Positions 36,365-45,002 of a DNA stretch of 64,000 bases are shown piece by piece. The notes beneath the pieces are model-generated. The model searched no databases. It was not told the origin of the DNA and saw only the letters and a program-made list of their open reading frames with translations. Location: contig NZ_JAUEPM010000003.1 in the NCBI RefSeq assembly GCF_030406385.1, positions 124,001 to 188,000 of the forward strand. Direction: 5' to 3'. The first letter of the stretch is position 1. Every line of letters begins with the position of its first letter. The stretch is from Microbacterium oryzae (lineage in GTDB: Bacteria; Actinomycetota; Actinomycetes; Actinomycetales; Microbacteriaceae). The position numbers and the translations under genes were made by a program.

Positions 36365-37759
36365 TCAGATGGCGTCGCGCGGGTCCGTGAGGTCGCGACC
36401 GGCGACCTCCGGCATCCAGATGGCGGCGACGAGTGCGCAGAGCGTGAAGATGAGGAGCATGACGATGATCGGGATGAACGACCCGGTCGCCGCCGAGACC
36501 CAGGCCGCGGCGATGACGGGACCGGCTCCTGTCGCGGCGATCGCGGCGATCTCGCGAGCCATCGCGGTCCAGGTGTAGCGGTTGCGTGCACCGAAGATCT
36601 CCGGGAGCGTGAGGTTCTCCAGAGACGCGAAGCTCATCACCGCGAGGTTGTGCAGGACGACGTAGCCGATGAAGACCTGGGCGGTCTCCTTGCTGCTGAT
36701 CATGAGCATCGTGGGGACGATCACGATGAGCGCGACCACGGCCCAGACCATGTACATGCGCTTGCGGCCGAAGCGGTCGCCGAGCCAGCCCGAGAGCGGG
36801 ACGGTGATGAACGCGACGAGGGACGAGACGATGACGGCGTTGACGCCGATCGAGCGGTCCAGGAGCAGCACGACGGTGATGTAGCTGATGAGGTAGGTCT
36901 GGATCATGCCCGAGTTGCCAGCCTGACCGAAGCGCAGCAGCAGGGCGATGATGAACGCCTTGATCGGCTTGCGGTTCATCGCCTCGAGGGTGCGGATGTC
37001 GTTGGTCTCGGTGGCGAGCTTGATGGTCTCCGCCTTCGACAGCGCCTGGCCGTCGACGACGTCGTCGCGCTCCTCGAAGACCGGGCTCTCCTTCAGGTTG
37101 AAGCGCACCCACACGGCGAAGAGCATGATGACCACGCTGCCGATGAACGGGATGCGCCAGGCCCAATCGATTACCTGCTGCTCGTTGTAGACGACCAGCA
37201 GCACCGCCCAGATCGCGGAGGCGAGGAGCGTGCCGCAGTTCGTCCCGAGCGCGACGAGGGAGGCGATGATGCCGCGGCGGCGCGCGGGGGCGTACTCGGC
37301 GAGCATGACGCCCGCACCGGAGATCTCCGCTCCGGCTCCGAAGCCCTGGGCGATACGGAGAACCACGAGGAGGATCGGCGCGAGGATGCCCACCTGCGAG
37401 TACGTGGGCAGGACGCCGATCAGGGTGGTGGCGAGCCCCATGAGGAGGATCGTGTAGAAGAGGACCTTCGTACGACCGGTGCGGTCTCCGAGGCGGGCGA
37501 AGAAGAACGCGCCGACCGGGCGGGCGACGTAGCCGACGCCGTATGTGGCCATCGCGGCGACGACCGCCATGGCCGGGTCCTCGTTCGAGAAGAAGAGGTC
37601 GGCGAAGACCAGCGCAGCGGCCAGCGAATAGAGCTGGTAGTCCATGAACTCGAGCGCGGTGCCGAGCCACCCGGATACCGCCGCTCGCACGAGGTCGCGC
37701 ACGGTGCGCTTCTCGGCAGGGTCATGGGTGGCGGTTCGGGTGTGCGGTGATTCTGACAT
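36365..37759 (-). CDS. MHS-family major facilitator symporter
   Basis: A 464-residue, 12-helix MFS carrier of the metabolite:H+ symporter type (KgtP/ProP/ShiA relatives). [38 protein letters not shown] with its RxGxRxGR-type loop, [16 protein letters not shown] and [10 protein letters not shown] are characteristic. ATG 37759 is preceded by AAAGGAGTAACCG, a good ribosome site, so it is preferred over a GTG 18 bp upstream. Its place inside the uxuB-idnD-manD-eda-kdgK unit suggests it imports a hexuronate or hexonate. Confidence 0.88.
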   Translation of the reverse strand: MSESPHTRTATHDPAEKRTVRDLVRAAVSGWLGTALEFMDYQLYSLAAALVFADLFFSNEDPAMAVVAAMATYGVGYVARPVGAFFFARLGDRTGRTKVLFYTILLMGLATTLIGVLPTYSQVGILAPILLVVLRIAQGFGAGAEISGAGVMLAEYAPARRRGIIASLVALGTNCGTLLASAIWAVLLVVYNEQQVIDWAWRIPFIGSVVIMLFAVWVRFNLKESPVFEERDDVVDGQALSKAETIKLATETNDIRTLEAMNRKPIKAFIIALLLRFGQAGNSGMIQTYLISYITVVLLLDRSIGVNAVIVSSLVAFITVPLSGWLGDRFGRKRMYMVWAVVALIVIVPTMLMISSKETAQVFIGYVVLHNLAVMSFASLENLTLPEIFGARNRYTWTAMAREIAAIAATGAGPVIAAAWVSAATGSFIPIIVMLLIFTLCALVAAIWMPEVAGRDLTDPRDAI

Positions 37760-37825
37760 TCGGTTACTCCTTTGCACCGTCTGTTGGGATGTGACTTGAG
37801 GAAGAGAGCGGGGTGGGTGCGGGTC

Positions 37826-38830
37826 TCAGAGCGAGATGAGCACCTTGGCCGACGTTGCGGAGTCGCGGGCCGTCGCGAAGGCGGTTTCGGCGTCGCCAGC
37901 GGGGATGACGTGCGTGATGACCGCGTCGAGTGCGTCCGAGTCGGCCAGCAGTGCGATCGCGTCGTCGATCTCGGAAGCGAAGCGGAAGGCTCCGCGCAGG
38001 GTCAGCTCCTTGGCGAGCATCGGGGCGAGGTTGACCTCGATCCCGGCGTTCGGCAGCATCCCGACCTGCACGATCGTGCCCGCGCGCTTCGCGGCGCGCA
38101 CGGCCTGCGTGAGCGACACGGGCACCCCCGAGCATTCGAAGACCACGTCATACGACTCGTCGTCGATCTTGTCGCGTCCGACGAGGACGAGGTCGGTGGC
38201 CCCGAGCGCGGCCGCCCTCGTCAGCGGCTCATCGCGCACATCGCTCGCGCCGATCGCCGTGGCGCCGGCCGCGTGCGCGGCCGCGACGACGAGCAGGCCG
38301 ATCGGGCCCGCACCGATCACGAGGGCGCGCTTGCCCTCCAGGTCGCCCACGAGGCTCACCGCGTGCAGCGCGACGGCGAGCGGCTCGGCGAGGGCGGCGC
38401 GCTCGAGAGGCAGTGCCTCGGGAAGCACCCGGATCATCTGGCGCTCCACGACGAGGTACTCCGCCGCGCCGCCCTGACGGTGGGGCATGGTGGCGGCGCT
38501 CCCCAGGTAGTCGCCACCCGCACGCAGATGCGGGTGCGCCTCCAGTCCAGGAGCGTCCGGGCCGAAGCGCGCGGGATGCACGGTGACGAGCGTGCCGGGC
38601 GCGAGCTCTCCGGACGGGTCCAGATCGACGACGGCCGAGAGCTCGTGGCCGGGAGTCAATGGCTCGCGGATGGCATACTCGCCGTTCGCACCGTGGAAGT
38701 AGTAGTGGAGATCGGAGCCGCAGATGCCCATGAATCGCACGCGCAGGCGCACCTCGCCCGGTCCCGGCTCGGGGAGGTCGGCGTCCTCCCACCGGATGTC
38801 CTGCTTGCCGTGGATGGCCAGCTTCTTCAT
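37826..38830 (-). CDS. Zinc-type alcohol dehydrogenase, L-idonate 5-dehydrogenase-like
   Basis: A 334-residue medium-chain dehydrogenase. Catalytic-zinc ligands are in GICGSDLHYYFHG and TPGHELSAVV; the NAD motif is VIGAGPIGLLVVAAA. It resembles IdnD, which oxidises L-idonate to 5-ketogluconate. The lobe that normally carries four structural-zinc cysteines (HPARFGPDAPGLEAHPHLRA) has none, and it is shortened. Start overlaps the uxuB stop by 4 nt. In this operon it would feed aldonates into the KDG route; the exact substrate is uncertain. Confidence 0.83.
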   Translation of the reverse strand: MKKLAIHGKQDIRWEDADLPEPGPGEVRLRVRFMGICGSDLHYYFHGANGEYAIREPLTPGHELSAVVDLDPSGELAPGTLVTVHPARFGPDAPGLEAHPHLRAGGDYLGSAATMPHRQGGAAEYLVVERQMIRVLPEALPLERAALAEPLAVALHAVSLVGDLEGKRALVIGAGPIGLLVVAAAHAAGATAIGASDVRDEPLTRAAALGATDLVLVGRDKIDDESYDVVFECSGVPVSLTQAVRAAKRAGTIVQVGMLPNAGIEVNLAPMLAKELTLRGAFRFASEIDDAIALLADSDALDAVITHVIPAGDAETAFATARDSATSAKVLISL

Positions 38831-40308
38831 GCGCTGAGCTCCTTCTCGTGCGTGGTCGACTTCTCGGATGCGGCGGCGCAGTCGCGGATCGCCGCGCCGA
38901 CGCCATGGGTGCTGATGATGTCGACGAGTTCGCCGACGCGGGCGATGAAGGCTGACTCCTCCGCCAGCTCCTGCCCGAGCAGCTGCATCTCGGCGATGCC
39001 CGCACGAGCCAGGTCCACCCCGCTCCGGGCAGTGGCGGCGGCGGCCGCGAGGCGCGGACGTGCGGCGTCGTTCATGGCGCGCGCGTGCGGACCGGGCTCG
39101 AAGCCAGGAAGCGGCGCGATGCAGGCGAGGTACCCAGCCACGGTCAGCGCGATCTGCTGCGGCATGGCGCCTGCACGCAGGGTGAGGACCGCGGGCTCGG
39201 GCACGCGCTGGCGCAGCTTGACCGACCCGTCGGTGCCGACCTGCGATGTGCGGTGGCGAAGCGCGATGTTCGCCCAGCGGTCGAAGAGCTGGCGCTCGTA
39301 ATCCTCGATGTCCACGCCAGAGGGCACCTGGATGGAGGGAAGGTACTCGTTCGCGAGCACACGACGTGCGGCACCCTCGATGTCAGGACGCACGATCGCC
39401 TCGGGGATGGTCTCCGCGCCACTGAGAGCGCCCAGGTAGGCGATGAGCGAATGCGTGCCGTTGAGCAGCCGCACCTTCATCTGCTCGTAGCGGCCCACCT
39501 CGTCCGTGAAGACGGCACCGCCGGCCTCCCACGCGGGGCGGCCCGCGGCGAAGCGGTCCTCGATGGCCCACATCGAGAAGGGCTCCGCGGGGACGGGGAT
39601 CTCGTCGCGTCGGCCGAGGGCCGCGGATACGTCGTCGCGAAGCTGATCGGTCGTCGACGGCACGATGCGGTCGACCATGCTCGACGGGAAGGCGACTGCC
39701 TGGTCCAGGAACGCGAGGGCCTCGTCGCCTTCGCCGCCGGGCAGCAGCTGGAGGAATTCCCGCACGAGGCGCTCGGTGTGGGCGCCGTTCTCGGCGAGAT
39801 TGTCGCAGCTGAGGATCGTCACCGGCGATCCCCCGTCGGACGCGCGCCGCTGCAGTCCGCGCGCGAGTCCTCCGATCGTCGTGCGCGGCAGTCCCCCGCG
39901 CAGGTCCGCGGCGATGCCCGCTTCCGCGACGTCGAGGTGCCCGGTGGCCGCGGAGTAGCTGTACCCGTTCTCCGTCACCGTCAAGGTCACCACCCGGATC
40001 GCGGGGTCGGCGATGCTCCCGACGAGCCGCTCGGGCGTCTCCGACGCGACGAAGGCGTCGGAGTGCACGGCGGGGACGCTCAGGGACATGCCGTGCGGCG
40101 AGATCTCCGCGACGGCGTACTCGAGCCTCTGCGCTCGCAGGGCATCGACGACGGCACGGGACCGCGACGCCACTCCGACGATCCCCCAGTCGCCGCCGTG
40201 GGCGTCGAGGGCGGCACGCGTGTAGACGGCCTGATGCGCGCGGTGGAAGTTGCCGAGCCCCAGATGCAGGATTCCCGCCACGGGGGGTGTGGTGTTCGCG
40301 CTGCTCAT
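38827..40308 (-). CDS. Mannitol dehydrogenase family oxidoreductase, fructuronate reductase-like
   Basis: A 493-residue polyol-specific long-chain dehydrogenase. LHLGLGNFHRAHQAVYT is the N-terminal NAD-binding signature; EQMKVRLLNGTHSLIAYLG holds the catalytic Lys/Asn/His set. In a cluster with manD it most likely acts as UxuB, reducing D-fructuronate to D-mannonate; mannitol dehydrogenase or altronate oxidoreductase are alternatives. The ATG at 40308 follows GCAGGAGGAGCCCG. It is the first gene of the six-gene uronate operon and its promoter faces a divergent LacI regulator. Confidence 0.85.
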   Translation of the reverse strand: MSSANTTPPVAGILHLGLGNFHRAHQAVYTRAALDAHGGDWGIVGVASRSRAVVDALRAQRLEYAVAEISPHGMSLSVPAVHSDAFVASETPERLVGSIADPAIRVVTLTVTENGYSYSAATGHLDVAEAGIAADLRGGLPRTTIGGLARGLQRRASDGGSPVTILSCDNLAENGAHTERLVREFLQLLPGGEGDEALAFLDQAVAFPSSMVDRIVPSTTDQLRDDVSAALGRRDEIPVPAEPFSMWAIEDRFAAGRPAWEAGGAVFTDEVGRYEQMKVRLLNGTHSLIAYLGALSGAETIPEAIVRPDIEGAARRVLANEYLPSIQVPSGVDIEDYERQLFDRWANIALRHRTSQVGTDGSVKLRQRVPEPAVLTLRAGAMPQQIALTVAGYLACIAPLPGFEPGPHARAMNDAARPRLAAAAATARSGVDLARAGIAEMQLLGQELAEESAFIARVGELVDIISTHGVGAAIRDCAAASEKSTTHEKELSA

Positions 40309-40361
40309 CGGGCTCCTCCTGCGATCCGCGCCCGACAGCTCGCGAGATCCTCGTCGATCGA

Positions 40362-40401
40362 CATGAGAATCATCATGAATGGTTTGTACAAGGGTTGTCA
40401 A
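40362..40401 (-). promoter_or_regulatory. Promoter/operator of the uronate operon
   Basis: On the minus strand TTGACA (40396-40401) and CATGAT (40372-40377) stand 18 bp apart. Between them is the 8-bp palindrome TTGTACAA (40384-40391), and the inverted repeat CATGA-N6-TCATG (40362-40377) covers the -10. Both repeats are candidate binding sites for the divergent LacI regulator. Confidence 0.55.
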
Positions 40402-40456
40402 CTCTTGCATCTGCCTTTCATGCGCCATCATGGGAGGACCAGAGAGAAGGACAGTC

Positions 40457-41431
40457 GTGGCCGCAACACTGACCGAAGTCGCCCGCCGTGCCGAGGTGTC
40501 GCTCGCAACGGCTTCACGCGCCTTCAGCGACCCCAGCCGGCTCGCCGACGCGACCCTCGAGCGCGTCTTGAGCGCAGCGAGCGAACTCGGCTACGAGACC
40601 CCGCAGGGCGCGGCCTCGGAGAAGACCTTCGGCGTCCTGGTCCCCGACGTGGCGAGCCCCGTCTACGCCACTCTCCTCAAGGGCATCCATGGCCAGGCCT
40701 GGCACGGGCGGCACCGGACGGTGCTCTTCGACACCGACGAGGACCTCCACCGGGAGCGTGAGCAGATCGAACGCGCGCGGAAGCTCGACGGCCTCCTGCT
40801 GTGCTCTCCTCGCCTTCCCGATGCCGACATCCGGGCACTCGTCGGCGACATCCCCCTGGTCGTGGTGAATCGCGTCATCGACGGAGTGCCCGGTGTGGTG
40901 ATGGACACCGAGAACGGGCCACGCCAGGCGGTGGAGCACCTTGTCGCACTCGGACACCGACACATCGCCTACGCCGCGGGGCCCGCGCTGTCGTGGGCTG
41001 ACGCGAGGCGAGGCGCTGCCATCGCCGCGGCGTGCGAGCATCTCGGCGTGCGATTCACGCGCGTGAACCATCAGGCGGCGTCGATCCAGGGTGGCCGCGC
41101 CGCGGCCGCGCTCGTCGTAGCCACCGGCGCCACGGCGGTGATCGCCTACAACGACCTCATCGCGCTCGGCATCGACGCCGGCATCGGCGATCTCGGCCGC
41201 ACCTGCCCCGACGATCTCAGCATCGTGGGCGTCGACGACATCGACATGGCCTCCGCTCGCCAGCCGGGCCTCACGACCGTGCGCCTGTCGATCGAGCGCT
41301 GCGGCGCACTGGGCGTCGAGGTGCTCCTGCGCCGGATGGCCGGAGCCGATGCGCAGGACGTGGCGAGCCTCGACTCGCAGCTCATCGTCCGTGGCTCCAC
41401 CGCCCCGCCGAGGGAGTTCCCGGTCCGCTGA
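40457..41431 (+). CDS. LacI family regulator of the uronate operon
   Basis: A 324-residue repressor. The HTH is at the extreme N-terminus (TLTEVARRAEVSLATASRAF), followed by the hinge SAASELGYETPQG and the sugar-sensing PBP-like domain (FGVLVPDVASPVYATLLKG ... LSIVGVDDIDMASARQPGL). GTG 40457 is chosen for its AGAAGGA site; an ATG at 40430 would add nine residues. It diverges from uxuB across 148 bp containing two inverted repeats, so it very likely represses the uronate operon and itself. Confidence 0.88.
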   Translation: MAATLTEVARRAEVSLATASRAFSDPSRLADATLERVLSAASELGYETPQGAASEKTFGVLVPDVASPVYATLLKGIHGQAWHGRHRTVLFDTDEDLHREREQIERARKLDGLLLCSPRLPDADIRALVGDIPLVVVNRVIDGVPGVVMDTENGPRQAVEHLVALGHRHIAYAAGPALSWADARRGAAIAAACEHLGVRFTRVNHQAASIQGGRAAAALVVATGATAVIAYNDLIALGIDAGIGDLGRTCPDDLSIVGVDDIDMASARQPGLTTVRLSIERCGALGVEVLLRRMAGADAQDVASLDSQLIVRGSTAPPREFPVR

Positions 41432-41857
41432 CGAGGGCGACCCCTGTCCATCCCGCCGATCGGCGCCCGGGAGTCGGCCGCGGACCGCGCCCTCCCGTCG
41501 CGCGCCATCAGCGCATAACGGTCGTACCCCGGCCACCAGATCGAGCGCAGCCTCGGCGCGGGCGGCCTCCACGAGCGAGGCGTCGGCCGCCCCAGCGATC
41601 GTGCTCGATCCGCTGAGCGCTCCCGCACCATGCGAAGTGAGCTGTGTCACCGTCCGCCGGAGCCCTGCGACCGCGTCATCCTGAGAGCCGGCGGCAGCGT
41701 GCAGCTGACGGAGCTCGCCGGCGTCGTCGCACAGACGCGCGCGAGCGTCCGTCGGCGAGCTGAGCGACCTGTCTCGCTTCTGGTCTCGCACCCGGTCAGA
41801 CGGGTCCGGAAGCCTCTAGCGAGGGCGGATTCTGCTGCGGAATCCTGCGGAATTCAG
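41432..41857. other. Gene-free stretch left of the integrated element
   Basis: I see no convincing gene in these 426 bp between the LacI gene and the left att repeat. Open frames exist on both strands, but none has a start, ribosome site and stop that fit without lying across the LacI gene. A minus-strand frame (about 41450-41790) has protein-like Ala/Leu/Arg composition and could be the remnant of a gene cut when the element entered. Confidence 0.5.
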
Positions 41858-41904
41858 TGCTGGGGTACCTGGACTCGAACCAAGAACAACTGAACCAGAA
41901 TCAG
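41858..41904 (-). repeat. attL, 47-bp copy of the tRNA-Gln 3' half
   Basis: Identical over 47 bp to 48974-49020 and then diverges (GCGACC versus CCGTGT). It contains the T arm, variable loop and anticodon arm of tRNA-Gln(CTG) but no D arm or 5' acceptor strand, so it cannot make a tRNA. It marks the left end of the element. Confidence 0.92.
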
Positions 41905-41996
41905 GCGACCCGACCTAAGAGGAGGTCAAGCGCACTTGATTTCCTGCGGAATAGGGGCGCAGCAGCCCCGCTAGATCCAGACAGATTCGGACGCAT

Positions 41997-42017
41997 AAGG
42001 TGCAGCGTAGGGTGCAG
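41997..42017 (+). repeat. Integrase arm-type repeats, left end
   Basis: AAGGTGCAG (41997-42005) and AGGGTGCAG (42009-42017) start 12 bp apart, 93 bp inside attL. The same two nonamers, also 12 bp apart, occur at the right end, which fits arm-type binding sites of a tyrosine integrase. Confidence 0.65.
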
Positions 42018-42142
42018 TCACGCGGGCGGCTCTGCTTGGACGTCGCCGGATACTTCTCCGCGTCGATCAGCTGTGGCGGTATCGAAGTAGGCATCGCCGG
42101 CAATCCTCTCCCTCACCACCAGCACCCGCTCGAGCAAGGTAG

Positions 42143-42337
42143 TCAGTCGTCGGAGTCCCAGTGCTCACTGCCGACGGCATTGTCCGCGAACTCCCGAACG
42201 CCCTGGTCGACCTCAGCCTGATGCTCGGCATCGAGCTGCTCGTAGAGTTCGTCGAACTCGTCCTCATCGAGCGAGCCCATTTCAGTGAGTAGCTCGACGA
42301 CTATGCCGTCCTGTTGCATCTTGTTCAGCTTCGCCAT
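42143..42337 (-). CDS. Small acidic hypothetical protein of the element
   Basis: A 64-residue, strongly acidic protein (MAKLNKMQQDGIVVELLTEM, then a DEDEFDELYEQLD run and a DSDD end). Predicted as helical, no membrane segment. I recognise no family. Acidic DNA-mimic or antitoxin-like roles are possible but unsupported. It is the leftmost gene of the integrated element and faces outward towards attL. Confidence 0.5.
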   Translation of the reverse strand: MAKLNKMQQDGIVVELLTEMGSLDEDEFDELYEQLDAEHQAEVDQGVREFADNAVGSEHWDSDD

Positions 42338-42430
42338 GCGGTTGATCCTACGGACGGCTCCAACCCGTGCCGGCTCCCATGGGCTCGTCGTCGTGCTGAT
42401 CGGGTCAATTCGCCCACGGACACCGTCGTC

Positions 42431-42621
42431 GTGACCGCCACCTCCCGCGTGCAGGCGGAGCTCCGCGACGCGCTCAAGGCGCAGGAGCATATCGGGAGGG
42501 CATACCCTCTCCTAATGCCCTCACCTGGTCCGAGGTCCGCGACCTGCTCTCCGTCGCCGGCGCGACCGACGTCGACCAACTCATCGACATGCTGCGGGAG
42601 TACCTCGACCAGGCGCCGTAA
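42431..42621 (+). pseudogene. Frameshifted small gene (or one-base error)
   Basis: One frame reads VTATSRVQAELRDALKAQEHI from GTG 42431; the next frame continues REGIPSPNALTWSEVRDLL and on to a TAA at 42619-42621. Restoring one base near ATATCGGGAGGG (about 42487-42498) joins them into a single 63-residue helical protein ending LREYLDQAP. Neither half has its own proper start and stop, so this is a 1-bp deletion in the genome or a sequence error. Function unknown. Confidence 0.45.
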
Positions 42622-42656
42622 TCCTGACGTCACAGACCCGGCGTACGCTCGCGACC

Positions 42657-42947
42657 ATGTCGCACGGCCCGCTCCACCCCGACACCCTGCTCGGTATCCG
42701 CCTGGCGTCGATCTGCAGCCGTCACCGGTTCGATGCGGACGCCGAGGGCGCCCTTGCGGAGCTGCGCGCCGCGTACGCCGGCCGGATGGACATCCTCGCC
42801 CGAGAAATCGGGACGTGGATCGGGTACTACGAGGATGAGCACGCCCGGGCGCTCTGTGACGGGCTGCGGCGAATTCCCGGCGTCGAGGAGTGGACACCGC
42901 TCGGGCGCGCTCGTCGCGGCGCAGGGCGGCACGAGACACCGCGGTAG
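42657..42947 (+). CDS. Hypothetical protein of the element
   Basis: A 96-residue protein (MSHGPLHPDTLLGIRLASIC) with a helical, charged N-terminal part and a basic tail (GRARRGAGRHETPR). No known motif. It starts 36 bp after the frameshifted gene on the same strand and converges on the Abi-alpha gene, stop codons 10 bp apart. The ribosome site is weak, so the gene is plausible rather than certain. Confidence 0.45.
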   Translation: MSHGPLHPDTLLGIRLASICSRHRFDADAEGALAELRAAYAGRMDILAREIGTWIGYYEDEHARALCDGLRRIPGVEEWTPLGRARRGAGRHETPR

Positions 42948-42956
42948 CAGCGCGCC

Positions 42957-43841
42957 TCACGAATCCTCGACGATGCCCACCGTGCGAGCGAACTTCAGAC
43001 CGAACGCCGAAGGAGAGATCTTGCCGCGCTGGAAGACAACACGACGGACATCTGGGGTGACGGAGTCGGCCAAGCTGATTTCCGCTTCCGCCCAGTCCTG
43101 CGACCGTTGCACCCACAGGTAGGCGTTGTTCGACCCCGGTTTGAGCTCTTGGGTGTACGAGATCTCGACGAGTCCCAGGCGTACCCAGTTGTCGACCCAC
43201 TCGGGACGCGATTTGACGTCGGAGGGCTCGAAGTAGGGGTCGGGTTGCGTGAGCTTCGGCAGGACATGCGACTTGATCGCGACGAACGGCCACTCACTCT
43301 CGTGCTCACCTCTGCCTCTGTCGTATGCGAAGCGGATTTCCGCGAGGGGCACCGCCGAATGCCCGAGGTTGAACAGCGCGGAAAGGCGTATCACCTCATC
43401 CGGATCGAGCTGAGCGATGACGCTTGTGAAGCTGGGATGTACGCGCTCCGCCTCGCGATCGTCCATGGCGCGAGCCAGTAGCTCGAGGTACAGCTTGCGC
43501 AGCGCGGGTTCGTCGACTGTGTCAGCGAGGCCTTGCAGTGCCGGTCCCGCTACATAGGTCTTCGGCAGAGAGCGATTCTCCTCCGGGATGAGCTGCAGCC
43601 GCTCCTCGAGCTCGGAGGCGAACCGCTCCTCGAAGTACCTTTCGACGCCGTCGGAGGCATAATTCAGCACGCGCAATGGAAAGGTCAGGTGATAGGCCGT
43701 CTTCCCGATTGCCGCCAGCGCCTTGGCTGCGTAGTCGCCCGCTTCTCGCATGCTCGGGTTGTCCTTCGCCAGCTTGACCATTTCGGTCAAGGCGCTGACG
43801 CTGTCACGTCCGGGCATCGGTGCTAGCGGATCTTCCGTCAC
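42957..43841 (-). CDS. Abi-alpha (DUF4393) family protein, putative phage defence
   Basis: A 294-residue protein matching the DUF4393/Abi-alpha family: an amphipathic region KTAYHLTFPLRVLNYASDGVERYFEERF, EENRSLPKTYVAGPALQGLA, LRKLYLELLARAMDD, and VHPSFTSVIAQLDPDEVIRLS, all in family order. Abi-alpha proteins are predicted abortive-infection effectors carried on mobile elements; no mechanism is proven. Start is GTG 43841, with an in-frame ATG at 43817 as alternative. It stands alone on the minus strand, the largest cargo gene of the element. Confidence 0.75.
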   Translation of the reverse strand: MTEDPLAPMPGRDSVSALTEMVKLAKDNPSMREAGDYAAKALAAIGKTAYHLTFPLRVLNYASDGVERYFEERFASELEERLQLIPEENRSLPKTYVAGPALQGLADTVDEPALRKLYLELLARAMDDREAERVHPSFTSVIAQLDPDEVIRLSALFNLGHSAVPLAEIRFAYDRGRGEHESEWPFVAIKSHVLPKLTQPDPYFEPSDVKSRPEWVDNWVRLGLVEISYTQELKPGSNNAYLWVQRSQDWAEAEISLADSVTPDVRRVVFQRGKISPSAFGLKFARTVGIVEDS

Positions 43842-43891
43842 GGCGCTCAGCCTACTGGAGGCATGAGAAGGTGCACTTGCTTGCGTTACCG

Positions 43892-44098
43892 CTACACGGG
43901 GCGCTCGAGACGCGCGGGGGCTTCGCGTTCGACGAGGACGGGCACGAAGTCGCGTACTCGTGCGCGGGCGAAGCTGTCGCGCGCCTGCTGCACAGCGGCC
44001 GCGATGGTGTCGCCGGGGATGGCGGGGAACCGCTCACCGAGGCGTTCCCTGATCTCCGCGGCCGCGCGTTCCTGGTCGAGCGTCGTGTTTCCCGTCAT
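43892..44098 (-). CDS. Small three-helix-bundle domain protein
   Basis: A 68-residue protein, MTGNTTLDQERAAAEIRERL, then FPAIPGDTIAAAVQQARDSF and RVRDFVPVLVEREAPARL. The pattern of an F..ip...I...v..a...F....RDFVPVLVE core is that of small actinobacterial three-helix-bundle dimerisation domains, often found near arsenate reductases or as free proteins. ATG 44098 is chosen because the upstream in-frame region (to 44263) is Pro/Gly-rich and unlike the family. Role in the element unknown. Confidence 0.6.
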   Translation of the reverse strand: MTGNTTLDQERAAAEIRERLGERFPAIPGDTIAAAVQQARDSFARARVRDFVPVLVEREAPARLERPV

Positions 44099-44344
44099 GA
44101 GCTCATGGTGCGACCGGACAGCGGGCCCTGCAAGGGGATGCGCTGGTGGGAACTGAACGCCCCTTCCGGGAGCCTCGCTCGCTGAGGAGGGCTCACCACC
44201 GGGAGGGGCGACCAAAGCGACATCAGGCCCTGCATCCCCAGATCCTGCTGCGCTCACGTTCATCGTTGCCTCTATCGAGCGCCAGCGCTAGAGGATCAGT
44301 GCTGCGGCGAGCACTGAGAATCGTCGGACGCATTGCGAGGGTGG

Positions 44345-44623
44345 CTAGTAGTCCAGAAGCCCGTCGTATGGGTCTTCTTCGTCGCCCGTGTCACGAGGGT
44401 CGTACTCCACCGTCTCCAGCGAGACCGTCACCCGGGTGGTCGGCCCCACCAGGACGCTCACCGCGCGGTTCCCTACAACGGTGAACTCGACGAATCGACC
44501 ACCCTCGTGCACAGCTGACTCGATGCGGTGCTTCAGGTCTTGGATGTCCTGGTTCTGCGCGAGCAGAAAGGTGGCGGCGTCGAAGGTGATATCCGACTGG
44601 ACCATCGTCTGCAGTGCGCTCAT
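44345..44623 (-). CDS. Hypothetical protein of the element
   Basis: A 92-residue protein (MSALQTMVQSDITFDAATFL) with an N-terminal helix, then alternating beta strands (FVEFTVVGNRAVSVLVGPTTRVTVSLETVEY) and a very acidic tail (DTGDEEDPYDGLLDY). No family recognised. Its codon use is consistent with a real gene; a 379-bp gene-free stretch precedes it. Confidence 0.55.
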   Translation of the reverse strand: MSALQTMVQSDITFDAATFLLAQNQDIQDLKHRIESAVHEGGRFVEFTVVGNRAVSVLVGPTTRVTVSLETVEYDPRDTGDEEDPYDGLLDY

Positions 44624-45002
44624 TCACCCACCGTACGGTGCGATCTCGCGCGGCTCGTGGGGTTGCGTTCGGCCCCGAGCAGTGCGTGGCACGTCGCCCG
44701 CGCAGACAGGCGCCTCTCCCGGGGAGTCGACACCCAAAAGAGACGCCTGCAGGTGAAGCACTCGCCGCGAACAGGTTGGCCTCTCGGTTGTCCTCCGGTG
44801 AGCGCTTCCCCACCACCTTGGCATCAGCGGTGGAACCGATATCCAGGGCTTGCCGCTGCAGCGGAGATCTTGTTGAATACGCGCCTTGTGTTCGCGGCCG
44901 GATAAGCCAGATACCCCTTCGAGAAGCTCGCCGGAAGGGGGTTGCCAGGGAAGCTGTCGGCGTGTTTAATGCACCGCTCGCGCGCAGGAGTACCGTTCAC
45001 GT
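44624..45002. other. Intergenic region of the element
   Basis: No gene that I can support in these 379 bp. The left part must hold the promoter of the minus-strand 92-residue gene; the right part holds the promoter at 44942-44970. Confidence 0.5.
44942..44970 (+). promoter_or_regulatory. Promoter of the DUF7882-like gene
   Basis: TTGCCA (44942-44947), a 17-bp spacer and TTTAAT (44965-44970) form a near-consensus sigma-70-type promoter 33 bp before the start codon. An AGGAG at 44986-44990 is 12 bp from the ATG, rather far for a ribosome site. Confidence 0.6.

Noticed and set aside
40514..41791. Long minus-strand open frame through and beyond the LacI gene
   Set aside because: Most of it is antisense to a clear LacI gene. 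Only the part right of 41432 has protein-like composition, and it has no stop there, so no gene is called; it is noted as a possible remnant.
41858..41904. Second tRNA-Gln gene
   Set aside because: Only the 3' half is present, with no D arm or 5' acceptor strand; it is the attL copy.
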